A stretch of 42,487 nucleotides of DNA, from the NCBI GenBank assembly GCA_040006895.1, contig JBDTWB010000009.1, positions 1 to 42,487 of the forward strand. Direction: 5' to 3'. The notes beneath the pieces were generated by a model that saw nothing but the letters and a program-made list of their open reading frames with translations, searched no databases and was not told the origin of the DNA. Position numbers and translations under genes: made by a program. Below, one piece after another: positions 25,976 through 37,959 of the stretch; position 1 is the first letter of the stretch, and every line of letters begins with the position of its first letter. The stretch is from CAIWHR01 sp040006895. Its GTDB lineage: Bacteria > Pseudomonadota > Gammaproteobacteria > Burkholderiales > Casimicrobiaceae.

Positions 25976-27400
25976 ATGTCCCCAGCCACCCCCTCCGGGC
26001 GCGCTATCCGCACCCGATTCGCGCCTAGTCCGACCGGATTCATCCACCTCGGCAACATCCGCTCGGCGTTGTTTCCGTGGGCGTTCGCCCGCCATCACCA
26101 AGGTGTGTTCATCTTGCGCATCGAGGACACGGACACCGAGCGCTCGACGCCCGAAGCGGTGCAGGCAATCGTCGACGCCATGGCATGGCTCGGCCTCGAC
26201 TACGACGAAGGTCCCTATTTCCAGATGCAGCGCGCCGATCGCTATCGAGCCGTTTTGGGCGACATGGTGGCGCGCGGGCTCGCCTATCGCTGCTACACCA
26301 CGCCAGCTGAGCTCGATGCATTGCGCGCCGCACAAATGGTGCGGGGCGAAAAGCCGCGCTACGATGGCCGCTGGCGTCCGGAAAATGCGGCGCATCGCGT
26401 CGCGCCGCCCGACGTCGCGCCGGTGCTGCGGTTTCGCAATCCCCTGGCCGGGACGGTTGCCTGGGACGACGGCGTGAAGGGACGCATCGAGATCGACAAT
26501 GCCGAGCTCGACGATCTGGTGATCGCCCGAGCCGACGGTACGCCGACGTACAACTTTTGCGTCGTCGTCGACGACCTCGACATGGCCATCACCCATGTCA
26601 TTCGTGGCGACGACCACGTCAACAACACCCCACGGCAGATCAACATCATCCGCGCACTGGGTGCCGAGCCGCCGCGGTACGCTCACCTGCCGACGGTGCT
26701 GACTCCGGAGGGCGACAAGCTCTCCAAGCGCCACGGCGCCAAGGGGGTCTTGCAATACCGCGACGAGGGCTTCCTGCCGGAGGGGGTGGTGAACTACCTC
26801 GCGCGCCTCGGCTGGTCCCACGGTGACGCCGAGATCTTCAGCCGGGAAGAGCTGGTGGCGTGGTTCGAGCTCGCCGGGTTGTCGTCGTCGCCAGGTCGGT
26901 TCGATCCCGACAAGCTGCGCTGGGTGAACCAGGAACATATCAAACGTTTGGCAGAGGACGTGCTCGCCGCGCGCCTGACGCCGTTCCTCGTGGCGGCCGG
27001 CGTGGACGTGGACGCCGGTCCACCGCTTCCGCAGGTGGCGGCGCTGCTGCGCGAGCGTGGCGCGACTCTCGCCGAAATCGCCGCGGCGGCCCGCTATTTC
27101 TATCGCACGCCGCAACTCCCGGCGGACCTTATGGCGAGTCATGTGACGGCCGCCAACCGGCCCGCGCTTGCCGACCTCCACCGTCAGTTCGCAGACTTGG
27201 CCTGGACCCGCGACGCCCTCGGCACCGCCATCAAGGCAACCGCTGCGCACCATGGTCTGAAGCCGCCGCAAGTGATGATGCCGTTGCGGGTGGTGGTTGC
27301 CGGATCGACCCAGACGCCGGCCGTCGATGCCGTTCTCGCGCTCCTCGGCCGCGACGTCGTACGCGAGCGGATGGCAAGCGGGCTCAGCCTCCCCCCTTAG
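25976..27400 (+). CDS. gltX: Glutamyl-tRNA synthetase
   Basis: 474 aa from ATG 25976, the start that gives the family N-terminus IRTRFAPSPTGFIHLGN. The enzyme charges tRNA-Glu with glutamate (class I). The HIGH motif is HLGN (24-27), the KMSKS motif is KLSKR (248-252), and RIEDTDTERS and VIRGDDHVNNTPRQI are the usual catalytic-core blocks. The C-terminal anticodon-binding part runs from about 330. No zinc-binding cysteine set of the E. coli type is seen. Confidence 0.96.
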   Translation: MSPATPSGRAIRTRFAPSPTGFIHLGNIRSALFPWAFARHHQGVFILRIEDTDTERSTPEAVQAIVDAMAWLGLDYDEGPYFQMQRADRYRAVLGDMVARGLAYRCYTTPAELDALRAAQMVRGEKPRYDGRWRPENAAHRVAPPDVAPVLRFRNPLAGTVAWDDGVKGRIEIDNAELDDLVIARADGTPTYNFCVVVDDLDMAITHVIRGDDHVNNTPRQINIIRALGAEPPRYAHLPTVLTPEGDKLSKRHGAKGVLQYRDEGFLPEGVVNYLARLGWSHGDAEIFSREELVAWFELAGLSSSPGRFDPDKLRWVNQEHIKRLAEDVLAARLTPFLVAAGVDVDAGPPLPQVAALLRERGATLAEIAAAARYFYRTPQLPADLMASHVTAANRPALADLHRQFADLAWTRDALGTAIKATAAHHGLKPPQVMMPLRVVVAGSTQTPAVDAVLALLGRDVVRERMASGLSLPP

Positions 27401-27506
27401 GGCCGGGGTGCCTGGGCTCGGGGCTGAACCCTCCACCGGGTGACATCGACGCGACAGATGGGCTCGGCAATAGGTCTCGGACGACCCATCGCCGGGCACC
27501 ATCGGG

Positions 27507-27512
27507 TAAAAT
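27507..27512 (+). promoter_or_regulatory. Possible -10 (TAAAAT) of the pyrG operon
   Basis: TAAAAT 25 bases before the pyrG ATG in the 137-bp gap after gltX. No -35 match is visible. Confidence 0.4.
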
Positions 27513-27537
27513 ATCCATTTCCAGGAACTTGTCGCCC

Positions 27538-29232
<1,695 letters not shown>

Positions 29233-29242
29233 TGCGGCTTCG

Positions 29243-30091
29243 ATGAAGCTTTGTGGATTCGAGGTCGGGCTCGCCCGGCGGCTGTTCCTGATCGCGGGCC
29301 CCTGCGTGGTCGAGTCGGAGGGGTTGCAACTCGACGTAGCCGGCCAGCTCAAGGAAATGTGTAGCCGTCTCGGGGTGCCCTTCATCTTCAAGTCTTCCTA
29401 CGACAAGGCCAACCGCAGCTCGGCCGCCTCGTTCCGTGGTCCTGGGATGCAGGAAGGGCTGCGCGTGCTGGCCGAGGTGAAACGGCAGATCGGCGTGCCG
29501 GTCCTCACCGACGTGCATGCGGAAGACGAGATTGCCGATGCCGCGGCGGTGGTCGATGTCTTGCAGACGCCCGCATTCCTTTGCCGTCAGACCGACTTCA
29601 TCATGGCGGTGGCGCGCTCGGGCAAGCCCGTGAACATCAAGAAGGGCCAGTTCCTCGCGCCCGAGGACATGTTGCAGGTGGTCGCAAAGGCCCGCGCCGC
29701 GAGCGGCCGCGATACGATCATGGTCTGCGAGCGCGGGGCTTCGTTCGGGTATCACAACCTGGTGTCGGACATGCGAGCGCTGGCGATCATGCGCGGCACC
29801 GGCTGTCCGGTGGTGTTCGACGCCACCCACTCGGTGCAGTTGCCCGGCGGGCACGGCACTTCCAGCGGCGGGCAGCGCGAGTTCGTCCCGGTGCTGGCCC
29901 GCGCGGCAGTCGCCGCAGGCATATCCGGGGTGTTCATGGAGACCCACCCCAGGCCCGAGCAGGCACTGTCGGACGGTCCCAATGCGTGGCCCCTCCCCAG
30001 GATGGAGGCGTTGCTCGAGACCTTGCTCGAGCTCGACGCGGTCACCAAGCGACATGGCTTTCCCGAGCAGGAGCTTGCTCCCTCGCGTTGA
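29243..30091 (+). CDS. kdsA: 3-deoxy-8-phosphooctulonate synthase (KDO-8-P synthase)
   Basis: A 282-aa aldolase-type enzyme joining PEP and arabinose-5-phosphate for the KDO sugar of LPS. Characteristic pieces are LIAGPCVVES (about 16-25), FKSSYDKANRSS, LTDVHAEDE, LQTPAFLCRQTDF, NIKKGQFLAPEDM and FDATHSVQLPGG. It lies between pyrG and eno, as in many beta- and gammaproteobacteria. It confirms an LPS-bearing cell. Confidence 0.97.
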   Translation: MKLCGFEVGLARRLFLIAGPCVVESEGLQLDVAGQLKEMCSRLGVPFIFKSSYDKANRSSAASFRGPGMQEGLRVLAEVKRQIGVPVLTDVHAEDEIADAAAVVDVLQTPAFLCRQTDFIMAVARSGKPVNIKKGQFLAPEDMLQVVAKARAASGRDTIMVCERGASFGYHNLVSDMRALAIMRGTGCPVVFDATHSVQLPGGHGTSSGGQREFVPVLARAAVAAGISGVFMETHPRPEQALSDGPNAWPLPRMEALLETLLELDAVTKRHGFPEQELAPSR

Positions 30092-30141
30092 GCAGCCGCC
30101 ACTGCACCCTCGCCACCGCACCCCACCAACAAAGAGCCCGC

Positions 30142-31425
<1,284 letters not shown>

Positions 31426-31437
31426 TCCGGAGGTCGC

Positions 31438-31836
31438 TTGCGCTGGCTCGCGTTCCTGCTAGCGGCGCTGATCGTCGCGCTGCAGTACCCGATGTGGCTT
31501 GGCAAGGGCGGCTGGCTGCAGGTGCGAGACCTCGAACGCCAGCTCAACGTGCAGCGCGACGCCAACGCTGCGCTGAAGGCGCGCAACGAGCGGCTCGACG
31601 CTGACGTCCGCGATCTCAAGACCGGGTTCGAAGCGATCGAGGAGCGCGCCCGCGCCGAACTGGGCATGGTGCGGCAGGAGGAGGTCTTCTTCCAGTTGCA
31701 GCATGCGCCCGTCCCCACCTCGGCCGCGGCGGCGCAAGCCAAGACCGGGCCGCCGCAGGCCGGTGGTCCGCAGGACCGTGCCAAGGTACCGTCGGCACCA
31801 CCGGCGGTAACTCCCGTGGTGCCCTCCCGACCCTGA
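31438..31836 (+). CDS. ftsB: Cell division protein FtsB
   Basis: A 132-aa bitopic membrane protein of the FtsQLB divisome complex. One N-terminal helix (about 3-17, WLAFLLAALIVALQY) is followed by the conserved WLGKGGWLQV and a periplasmic coiled coil (about 30-75). The end has RARAELGMVRQEEVFFQL, a typical FtsB sequence. A proline- and alanine-rich tail from about residue 90 extends beyond E. coli FtsB (103 aa). It starts at TTG 31438, supported by GGAGG four bases before it. It lies 12 bases after eno, the usual partner. Confidence 0.93.
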   Translation: MRWLAFLLAALIVALQYPMWLGKGGWLQVRDLERQLNVQRDANAALKARNERLDADVRDLKTGFEAIEERARAELGMVRQEEVFFQLQHAPVPTSAAAAQAKTGPPQAGGPQDRAKVPSAPPAVTPVVPSRP

Positions 31837-31863
31837 ACGCCGGCGCGCTCGCGCCAGGTCGTC

Positions 31864-32655
31864 GTGCAACGCATCACCTCCGCCCACAACCCGCGGCTTC
31901 GCGAGGCTGCCCGGCTCTTCGCCTCGTCCCGCGACCGGCGCAAGCACGGCAAGTGCGTGCTCGAGGGCGAGCACCTGATCGGCGTATACGCGGACCGGAT
32001 CGGGGCACCCGAGGTGCTCATCGTCGCCGAGGACGCGCTGCAACGCCCCGGGGTCGACGCGCTCGCGCAGCGCTTCGCCACCAAGACGCTGGTCGTGCCG
32101 ATACGGGTGTTCGCTGATCTGGCGGCGCTGCCCATCGGCGTAGGAATCATCGCGGTCGTGGACGCGCCGCGCGGCGTGGCCGAAGGTCCATCCGACTTCT
32201 GCCTTTTGCTGGAGGACGTGCAGGATCCAGGCAATGTCGGCACCATGCTGCGCACGGCCGCAGCGGCGGGGGTGGCGCGGGTCGTGCTGTCGAAACACTG
32301 CGCTTTCGCCTGGTCACCCAAGGTGCTGCGCGCGGGACAGGGCGCCCACTTCCTGCTTGCGATCGAGGAGAGCGTTGATCTGGTCGCGTGGACGCATGAC
32401 TTCGTCGCAACGGAGGGCCGGGTCGTCGCAGCCGTCGCATCGGGCGGCGCTTCGCTATTCGGCAGCGACTTGGGTCGGCGGATCGCCATTGCGATCGGCA
32501 ACGAGGGCGCGGGACTGTCGGCGCCACTTCTGGCGGCGGTCAGCGATCGCCTTACCATTCCCCTGCCCGGCGGCATGGAGTCGCTGAACGCCAGCGCCGC
32601 CGCGGCGGTCTGTCTATTCGAGTGCGTGCGTCAACGCCTGGCGCCTCGCGGGTAG
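31864..32655 (+). CDS. TrmH/SpoU family RNA 2'-O-methyltransferase
   Basis: A 263-aa SPOUT enzyme. A substrate-binding N-domain (RITSAHNPRLREAARLF, then GKCVLEGEHLI) precedes the catalytic domain with motif 1 LLLEDVQDPGNVGTMLRTA, motif 2 AIGNEGAGLS and motif 3 IPLPGGMESLNASAAAAVCLFE. This is the same enzyme class as RlmB, but it is more like the TsnR/YsgA type, with an unknown RNA target. Start is GTG 31864, which gives a conserved N-terminus. It follows ftsB by 27 bases and may be the last gene of the pyrG series. Confidence 0.9.
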   Translation: MQRITSAHNPRLREAARLFASSRDRRKHGKCVLEGEHLIGVYADRIGAPEVLIVAEDALQRPGVDALAQRFATKTLVVPIRVFADLAALPIGVGIIAVVDAPRGVAEGPSDFCLLLEDVQDPGNVGTMLRTAAAAGVARVVLSKHCAFAWSPKVLRAGQGAHFLLAIEESVDLVAWTHDFVATEGRVVAAVASGGASLFGSDLGRRIAIAIGNEGAGLSAPLLAAVSDRLTIPLPGGMESLNASAAAAVCLFECVRQRLAPRG

Positions 32656-32664
32656 CCCAGGAAT

Positions 32665-33450
32665 CTACTCCAGCACGCCGGCGAAACGGCCTTGCTCCGT
32701 GCAACCGCCCCCCACGCCGGCTGACCACCGGCCTTCGATTCCTTGCGCCGTCGCGTGCAGTTCAGTGACGTTCGCTGTGGTGTTGAGGCCGGTGCTGCAC
32801 GTGTAAATGGCGCCCGGAATGGAATAGAGCTGGCCGCGCTGCACCAGGTTGCCGCGCAAGCTGCACCTCACGCCGTCGGCAAACGCAAAGTTGATTTGCC
32901 CCCCACCGGTTGTCGACTGGTCGACGCTGATGGCGCCACTCCGCCTGACCGTGATGTTGGCGAGCGGGTTGCTGCAGCTGAACTGATCCGCCACGACTCC
33001 GCCGAGGTAGCCACCTCCCAGGATGATCGTACGCAGCGTTTGCCGTACGATCGTTTTCGAGACCGCCGTGGCGCTCACGTTGTAGCTCAGCACCCCGGCA
33101 TCTGCAGCGATGGGACGGAACGTGGCCGAACCGACCCCGTTGATCCCGCTCTGCGTCGGGTCCCAGGGAGCACCCAACCAGCTGCCGGAGGTCACGTACA
33201 GCGAGCCCGAGAACACGCCGGTGCCATCGTTGGTGAGTACCGCGATGTACCAGGTCGGCTGCAGGGCCTGCCCGTAGACGAAGAACGTCGCGAAGAGCAC
33301 GTCATGCCCCTGAACGAGATTCACGCCCCAGCCGCTTTCGGCGGGGTCGTACCAGATATCGGTGTAATCGACGGCGCGTGCAGCCGGGGCAACGGTAAGG
33401 GCGGCGGCGACCATCAGACTGGCGATGAAGCGGTGCGGCATCAAGGTCAT
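32665..33450 (-). CDS. Secreted protein of unknown function with a DIWYDPAESGWGVNL motif
   Basis: 261 aa with a signal peptide (about 1-26, cleavage after ARA), then VDYTDIWYDPAESGWGVNLV. This opening, followed by TWYIAVLTNDGTGVFSG, marks a recurrent group of secreted proteobacterial proteins whose function I do not know. The rest is rich in Gly, Ser, Thr and beta-type strands, with four cysteines in the C-terminal half (FSCSN, VRCSLRG, YTCSTG, GGCTEQG), possibly two disulfides. No catalytic motif is seen. A second in-frame ATG lies four codons in; neither start has a strong ribosome site. It converges on the TrmH gene. Confidence 0.82.
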   Translation of the reverse strand: MTLMPHRFIASLMVAAALTVAPAARAVDYTDIWYDPAESGWGVNLVQGHDVLFATFFVYGQALQPTWYIAVLTNDGTGVFSGSLYVTSGSWLGAPWDPTQSGINGVGSATFRPIAADAGVLSYNVSATAVSKTIVRQTLRTIILGGGYLGGVVADQFSCSNPLANITVRRSGAISVDQSTTGGGQINFAFADGVRCSLRGNLVQRGQLYSIPGAIYTCSTGLNTTANVTELHATAQGIEGRWSAGVGGGCTEQGRFAGVLE

Positions 33451-33822
33451 GGAAGGAACGAGAGGAATCGGCTTGAGTCAGTGTGGCCGCGACGCTGCGC
33501 GGGGACGGGCAGGATACGATCGGGCAGGCGCCGGGCGGGACGCTTGGAGAGTATGAACCACGATTCGGGAGGCTTTCCGAGCTCGAGAGTCACAGAGCGG
33601 CCGGGAGGTTTAACGGTTCCCGGACCGCGTGTGGCGCTGGCGAGCGCGGACGACTGGCATGGAGTTGTGTCGCGCTCGAACCCGCGGCGCACTGGATCCA
33701 GGCGTGGCGCCGGCGGGTCGGCCGGCGCCCGCGGACTTCGGGATAAATACGCATCAGCAGGATCCAATGCGCGACCGGGCGCCGCGCCGGCGCGGCAGCA
33801 GATCGAATGGTCCGCGTCGCGC
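33451..33822. other. Non-coding stretch between the secreted-protein gene and ppsR
   Basis: About 370 bases without a supported gene. It should hold the promoter of the secreted-protein gene (right to left), but no convincing -35/-10 pair was found. Two GC-rich inverted repeats lie near its right end: 33706-33729 (9-bp arms GGCGCCGGC/GCCGGCGCC, 6-base loop) and 33781-33796 (16-base perfect palindrome). Both are downstream of ppsR on the minus strand and could end or protect its transcript. Neither has a T-run. Confidence 0.45.
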
Positions 33823-34659
33823 TCAATAGATATGTCGCTGCAGCTTCGCGCGGTGCAGGATGGTCGTCGCGATTTCCTCGATTGATTTCGCCGTCGTGTC
33901 GAGCATTGCGATGTTCTCGGACTGCATCAGGTGTTCGGCCTCGCGGATCTCGTGACGACACGTATCTAGGGCCGCGTAGCTGCTGCCCTGGCGACGCTCC
34001 TCCCGGATCTGGTGCAGCCGCTCTGGATTGATCGTGAGACCGAACAACCGGTCGCGGAACGGCAGGACGGATGCTGGAAGGCGACGATCGGCGAAGTCGT
34101 CCGGTGTCAACGGAAAGTTCGCCGCGCGAATCCCGAACTGGAGCGCGAGATAGAGGGACGTCGGCGTCTTCCCGCAGCGTGACACGCCTACCAGGATGAC
34201 CTGCGCCTTGCCGAGGTCGCGGGTGGCGACACCGTCGTCGTGCGCCTGGGTGAAATTGATCGCCTCCATCCGCGCGAAGTACTCGTGACTGTTGGTGATG
34301 CCATGCGAGCGGCCGGCGGTGTGCGAGCTCTTCGCGGCGAGCTCGGCTTCCAGCGGCGCAATGAAGGTCTGGAAAAGATCGAGGGTGAGGGCGTCGGCGT
34401 CACGACGAATTGTCTCGCTCGCCGCCTCGTCGACGATCGAGCTGAACACGATGGGCTTCTGCTCCTCGCGCGCCGCGAGGTCGTTGATCTGGCGGACGAC
34501 GGCATCGATCTTATCGGGCGAATCCACGAACGGAATGGTTTCCCTCAGGAACCGAAATCCTTCGAATTGCGATAGCAGGCTGTTGCCGAGCATCTCGGCG
34601 GTAATGCCGGTACGGTCGGAAACGAAGAACACGTAGCGGCGCGTTGCGGAGGTCGTCAT
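33823..34659 (-). CDS. ppsR: PEP synthase regulatory protein (bifunctional kinase/pyrophosphorylase)
   Basis: 278 aa from the ATG at 34659. The N-terminus RRYVFFVSDRTGITAEMLGNSLL and the P-loop VGVSRCGKTPTSLYLA are diagnostic of the DUF299 family. This ADP-dependent kinase and phosphate-dependent pyrophosphorylase inactivates and reactivates PEP synthase by phosphorylating a threonine next to its catalytic histidine. Its target ppsA lies 3.5 kb to the right. Other conserved parts are NFPLTPDDF and RLFGLTINPERLHQIREER. Length matches the E. coli protein (277 aa). Confidence 0.95.
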   Translation of the reverse strand: MTTSATRRYVFFVSDRTGITAEMLGNSLLSQFEGFRFLRETIPFVDSPDKIDAVVRQINDLAAREEQKPIVFSSIVDEAASETIRRDADALTLDLFQTFIAPLEAELAAKSSHTAGRSHGITNSHEYFARMEAINFTQAHDDGVATRDLGKAQVILVGVSRCGKTPTSLYLALQFGIRAANFPLTPDDFADRRLPASVLPFRDRLFGLTINPERLHQIREERRQGSSYAALDTCRHEIREAEHLMQSENIAMLDTTAKSIEEIATTILHRAKLQRHIY

Positions 34660-34796
34660 GGATGGAGAGATTGTCGCACGGCAATCGACGCCGGCGCGGG
34701 CTGGCAGGGATGCGGCTGGGGCGGTGCGACAGCGTCCGTACGCTGACATGTATCGGCGCGCCCGGCCGAGTTTGGCCGAGTCGCGCCCGCCCGCGT

Positions 34797-35627
34797 TTAC
34801 CAATGCGTCCACACAGGCATGACGCCCACGGGCAGTGGCGGCAGGTCGCCGATGTCCAGGCGACCCTCCCCGGGCGCATGGAAATCCGACCCGCATGAGC
34901 CGAGCAAACGGTGCACCCGGGCCAGGGTCGCGAATTCGGCGACTTGGGCCCGCGTATGGGAAGGGGAGAGAACTTCGATTGCGTCGCCGCCGGCCGCACG
35001 GAAGGTTTCGAGGAGGCGCCGCATGCCGGTCGTTGTGACCTTGTAGCGTCCCGGGTGGGCCAGTACTGCCTGGCCGCCTGCGCCGTGGATCCACCCGATC
35101 GCTTGCGTCAGTCCTGCCCAGGTGTGCGGCACGAAACCAGGCTTGCCCGGCGTCAGGAAGCGCTTGAAAACATCCTTGATTTCGGGCGCATAGCCGGCGT
35201 CGACGAGGTGCCGCGCAAAGTGGGTTCGTGCAATCAGGCCCGCGTCGGTCACGTAGCCGAGCGCGCCTTCGAAGGTGCCCGCGATACCGGCTTCGGCCAA
35301 CGCGTCTGCCATCCGTCGGGCGCGCTCGATCCGGCCGTGGCGCACCCCTTCGAGTCCCTCGACCAGCGTGGCATTGGCCGGATCGATGCCCAGCGCAACG
35401 ACATGGAGCGTGTGAACCTCCCAGGTTACCGAGAGCTCCGCACCATCGACGAGACGGATGCCACATTCAATGGCCGCCTGCCGCGCCTCGTCGAGGCCGG
35501 CGATGCCGTCATGATCGGTGAGCGCCAGCACGTCTACGCCCCGCGCGGCAGCACGTTTGACGACCGCCGCCGGGGCGAGCACGCCGTCGGATCGTTTTGA
35601 ATGACAGTGGAGGTCGTAGCGCAGCAT
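34797..35627 (-). CDS. PHP-domain phosphatase (3',5'-nucleoside bisphosphate phosphatase type)
   Basis: 276 aa. The PHP metal motifs are clear: DLHCHSKRSDG (D5, H7, H9), ALTDHDGIAGLDEA, DGAELSV, RTHFARHLV, AVLAHPGRY and GSDFHAPGE. This is the TrpH/YciV-type group, which removes the 3' phosphate of 3',5'-bisphosphonucleotides and, in E. coli (RNase AM), trims RNA 5' ends. The start ATG 35627 gives a family-like N-terminus; upstream in-frame codons are not conserved. It is divergent from the ABC-F gene and upstream of ppsR on the same strand with a 137-base gap. Confidence 0.92.
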   Translation of the reverse strand: MLRYDLHCHSKRSDGVLAPAAVVKRAAARGVDVLALTDHDGIAGLDEARQAAIECGIRLVDGAELSVTWEVHTLHVVALGIDPANATLVEGLEGVRHGRIERARRMADALAEAGIAGTFEGALGYVTDAGLIARTHFARHLVDAGYAPEIKDVFKRFLTPGKPGFVPHTWAGLTQAIGWIHGAGGQAVLAHPGRYKVTTTGMRRLLETFRAAGGDAIEVLSPSHTRAQVAEFATLARVHRLLGSCGSDFHAPGEGRLDIGDLPPLPVGVMPVWTHW

Positions 35628-35688
35628 GGAGGGTGTGCGGGCGGCGCGACCGACGAATTGGGCGCAACCGTACAGCCGCCCAAGCATC

Positions 35689-35717
35689 TTGAGCTTGAGA
35701 TGAGATTCTAGCAGAAT
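35689..35717 (+). promoter_or_regulatory. Possible promoter of the YbiT gene
   Basis: TTGAGC (35689-35694), 17 bases, CAGAAT (35712-35717), 61 bases before the chosen GTG start. Both hexamers are partial matches at ideal spacing in a divergent intergenic region. Confidence 0.35.
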
Positions 35718-35778
35718 GGCGGGTTTTACCTCGTGCCGCCACGCCCTTGGGCGCCGCACGCAACTCGCAGGATCTTCC

Positions 35779-37383
35779 GTGCTCGTCGCTGCCAACGTCA
35801 CCATCCAATTCGGGGCGAAGCCTCTGTTTGAAAACGTCTCCGTCAAGTTCGGCGACGGCAACCGCTATGGCCTCATCGGCGCGAATGGATGCGGCAAGTC
35901 GACCCTCATGAAGATTCTGGGCGACGACCTCGAGCCGTCCGCCGGCAGCGTCAGCCTGGACACGGGAGAGCGCCTAGGCAAACTCCGGCAGGATCAGTTC
36001 GCCTTTGAGGACACCCGGGTTCTCGACGTGGTGCTGATGGGACACGAGGCGATGTGGCGGGTGCGCGAGGAGCGCGATGCCATCTATGCCAATCCGGACG
36101 CGAGCGAGGCGGATTACCTCCACGCAGCCGAGCTCGAGGCCCGTTTTGCCGAGTACGACGGCTACACGGCCGAAGCACGCGCCGGCGAGCTGCTGCTGGG
36201 GGCTGGCATCGACATCGGGCTTCACGACGGCCCGATGAGCGCGGTCGCCCCCGGCTGGAAACTGCGGGTGCTGCTGGCGCAGGCGCTCTTCTCCAATCCC
36301 GACATCCTGCTGCTGGACGAGCCGACCAACAACCTGGACATCAATTCCATCCGCTGGCTCGAAGGCGTGCTCAACGCCCGCACCAGCACGATGGTGATCA
36401 TCTCTCACGACCGCCATTTTCTGAACAGCGTCTGCACCCACCTGGCGGACCTCGACTACGCAACACTGCGGGTCTACCCCGGTAACTACGACGACTACAT
36501 GATCGCGTCCACCCAGGCCCGGGCCCAAGTGCTCTCCGCCAACGCCAAGGCGAAGGAGCGGATCGCCGACCTGCAGGAATTCGTGCGCCGTTTCTCCGCC
36601 AACAAATCGAAGGCGCGCCAGGCTACGTCGCGGGCCCGTCAGATCGAGAAGATCCGGGTCGAGGACGTGAAGCCTTCGTCGCGGCAGAATCCGTACATCC
36701 GCTTCGACCTCGACGCGAAGGGGAAGCTGCACCGCCATGCCGTTGAAATCCAGCATCTCGCCAAGGGTTGGAACCAGCCGCGCGAACTGTTCGCGGATGT
36801 CTCCATGCTGATCGAGGCCGGCGAGCGGCTGGCCGTGATCGGCCCGAATGGAGCGGGCAAGTCTACCTTCCTGCGTACCCTGCTCGGGGAGCTCCCGCCC
36901 GATACGGGGACCGTCAAGTGGGCCGAGAAGGCGGTCACCGGGTATTTTATGCAGGACCAGACTGGCGTGTTCGAGTCCGACGAGACCGTGGTCGACTGGA
37001 TGGGGCGCTGGACGCAGGAGGGGGACGACGAGCAGATCGTGCGCGCGACGCTCGGCCGGCTGCTCTTCACCGGGGACGACGGCAGGAAACCACTACGGGT
37101 GCTCTCCGGGGGAGAGCGCGGCCGAATGCTCTACGGCAAGCTGATGCTGCTGCGGCCCAATGTCTTGCTCATGGACGAACCCACCAACCACATGGACATG
37201 GAAACGATCGAGTCCCTGAACCTGGCCCTGGAGTTGTACAAAGGGACGATCGTGTTCGTTTCCCACGACCGCCAGTTCGTGTCCTCGTTGGCCACGCAGG
37301 TGCTGGAGCTCGGAGGCCCCCGGCCCGTCCATTTTGTTGGAAACTACGAGGACTACCTGGCGTCCAAGGGAGTGCGAGAGTAG
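35779..37383 (+). CDS. ybiT: ABC-F family ribosome-associated ATPase (YbiT type)
   Basis: 534 aa from GTG 35779, which gives MLVAANVTIQFGAKPLFENV, the YbiT start; an ATG 63 bases earlier would add an unconserved tail. It has two ABC cassettes without membrane parts. The first has GANGCGKST and LLLDEPTNNLD, the second GPNGAGKST, LSGGERGRM and LLMDEPTNHMD. The linker between them (about 240-320) is the P-site-tRNA-interaction arm of the ABC-F group. RIGKLRQDQFAFE-like sequence (residues 70-85) supports YbiT over EttA or Uup. ABC-F proteins act on stalled ribosomes. Confidence 0.92.
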   Translation: MLVAANVTIQFGAKPLFENVSVKFGDGNRYGLIGANGCGKSTLMKILGDDLEPSAGSVSLDTGERLGKLRQDQFAFEDTRVLDVVLMGHEAMWRVREERDAIYANPDASEADYLHAAELEARFAEYDGYTAEARAGELLLGAGIDIGLHDGPMSAVAPGWKLRVLLAQALFSNPDILLLDEPTNNLDINSIRWLEGVLNARTSTMVIISHDRHFLNSVCTHLADLDYATLRVYPGNYDDYMIASTQARAQVLSANAKAKERIADLQEFVRRFSANKSKARQATSRARQIEKIRVEDVKPSSRQNPYIRFDLDAKGKLHRHAVEIQHLAKGWNQPRELFADVSMLIEAGERLAVIGPNGAGKSTFLRTLLGELPPDTGTVKWAEKAVTGYFMQDQTGVFESDETVVDWMGRWTQEGDDEQIVRATLGRLLFTGDDGRKPLRVLSGGERGRMLYGKLMLLRPNVLLMDEPTNHMDMETIESLNLALELYKGTIVFVSHDRQFVSSLATQVLELGGPRPVHFVGNYEDYLASKGVRE

Positions 37384-37531
37384 GAGAACGAGCGCGTTTG
37401 CAACAGTCGCGCCAGCATGGGATAGCGGTGGAGACAGGCGGTACTTGCTCAAACGCGGCCGTTTCGCCAGTATTATGCCATTGGTATTGCGGGGCTCGGT
37501 GGGGCTGCCGCGACCGCTAACCATCTGAATC

Positions 37532-37906
37532 GTGAAAATCTTCGACCGCGTACTGAATCCGCGCGAAATCCGCCGGCGGCTTGGACTAAACCAGGAGCAA
37601 TTCTGGACCCAGATCGGGGTGACCCAGAGCGGCGGGTCGCGCTACGAGAGCGGCCGGGAGATGCCGAAGCCGGTCCGCGAACTACTGCGCCTGGTTCACG
37701 TCGAGCAGATCGATCTCTCGCAGGTCAAACGGGTTGATTTCGAGATCATCAGCTACCTCAAGGAATCGCATCCCGACCTGTACCGCAGCCTGCGACGCGC
37801 CGTCCGCGGGCGGCAGCGCGTTGGCGGTGCGCTCCCCGAGACGGGTGAAGCAATCGATCTCCCCCTTCCCGCAGAAGGCCACGCGCCCGGCGGCCACAGC
37901 GGTTGA
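37532..37906 (+). CDS. Small HTH (XRE-like) transcriptional regulator
   Basis: 124 aa from GTG 37532. Residues about 8-50 form a helix-turn-helix: NPREIRRRLGLNQEQFWTQIGVTQSGGSRYESG, then MPKPVRELLRLVHVEQIDL. A second conserved block, DFEIISYLKESHPDLYRSLRRAV, follows. The C-terminal 30 residues are low complexity. Similar small proteins are common in betaproteobacteria, but I know no assigned target. It has no clear ribosome site, a possible TATTAT -10 at 37471-37476, and an intrinsic terminator right after it, so it is a single-gene unit. ppsA starts 268 bases downstream. Confidence 0.85.
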   Translation: MKIFDRVLNPREIRRRLGLNQEQFWTQIGVTQSGGSRYESGREMPKPVRELLRLVHVEQIDLSQVKRVDFEIISYLKESHPDLYRSLRRAVRGRQRVGGALPETGEAIDLPLPAEGHAPGGHSG

Positions 37907-37938
37907 GCCGCGCCGCGATGGCGCGGGTGCACGCAAGC

Positions 37939-37959
37939 CGGGCCGTAGGGCCCGTTTTT
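37939..37959 (+). terminator. Intrinsic terminator after the HTH gene
   Basis: CGGGCC (37939-37944), a 4-base loop, GGCCCG (37949-37954), then five T and GTT. A 6-bp perfect GC stem with a T-run, 32 bases after the HTH stop. It separates HTH transcription from ppsA. Confidence 0.8.
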
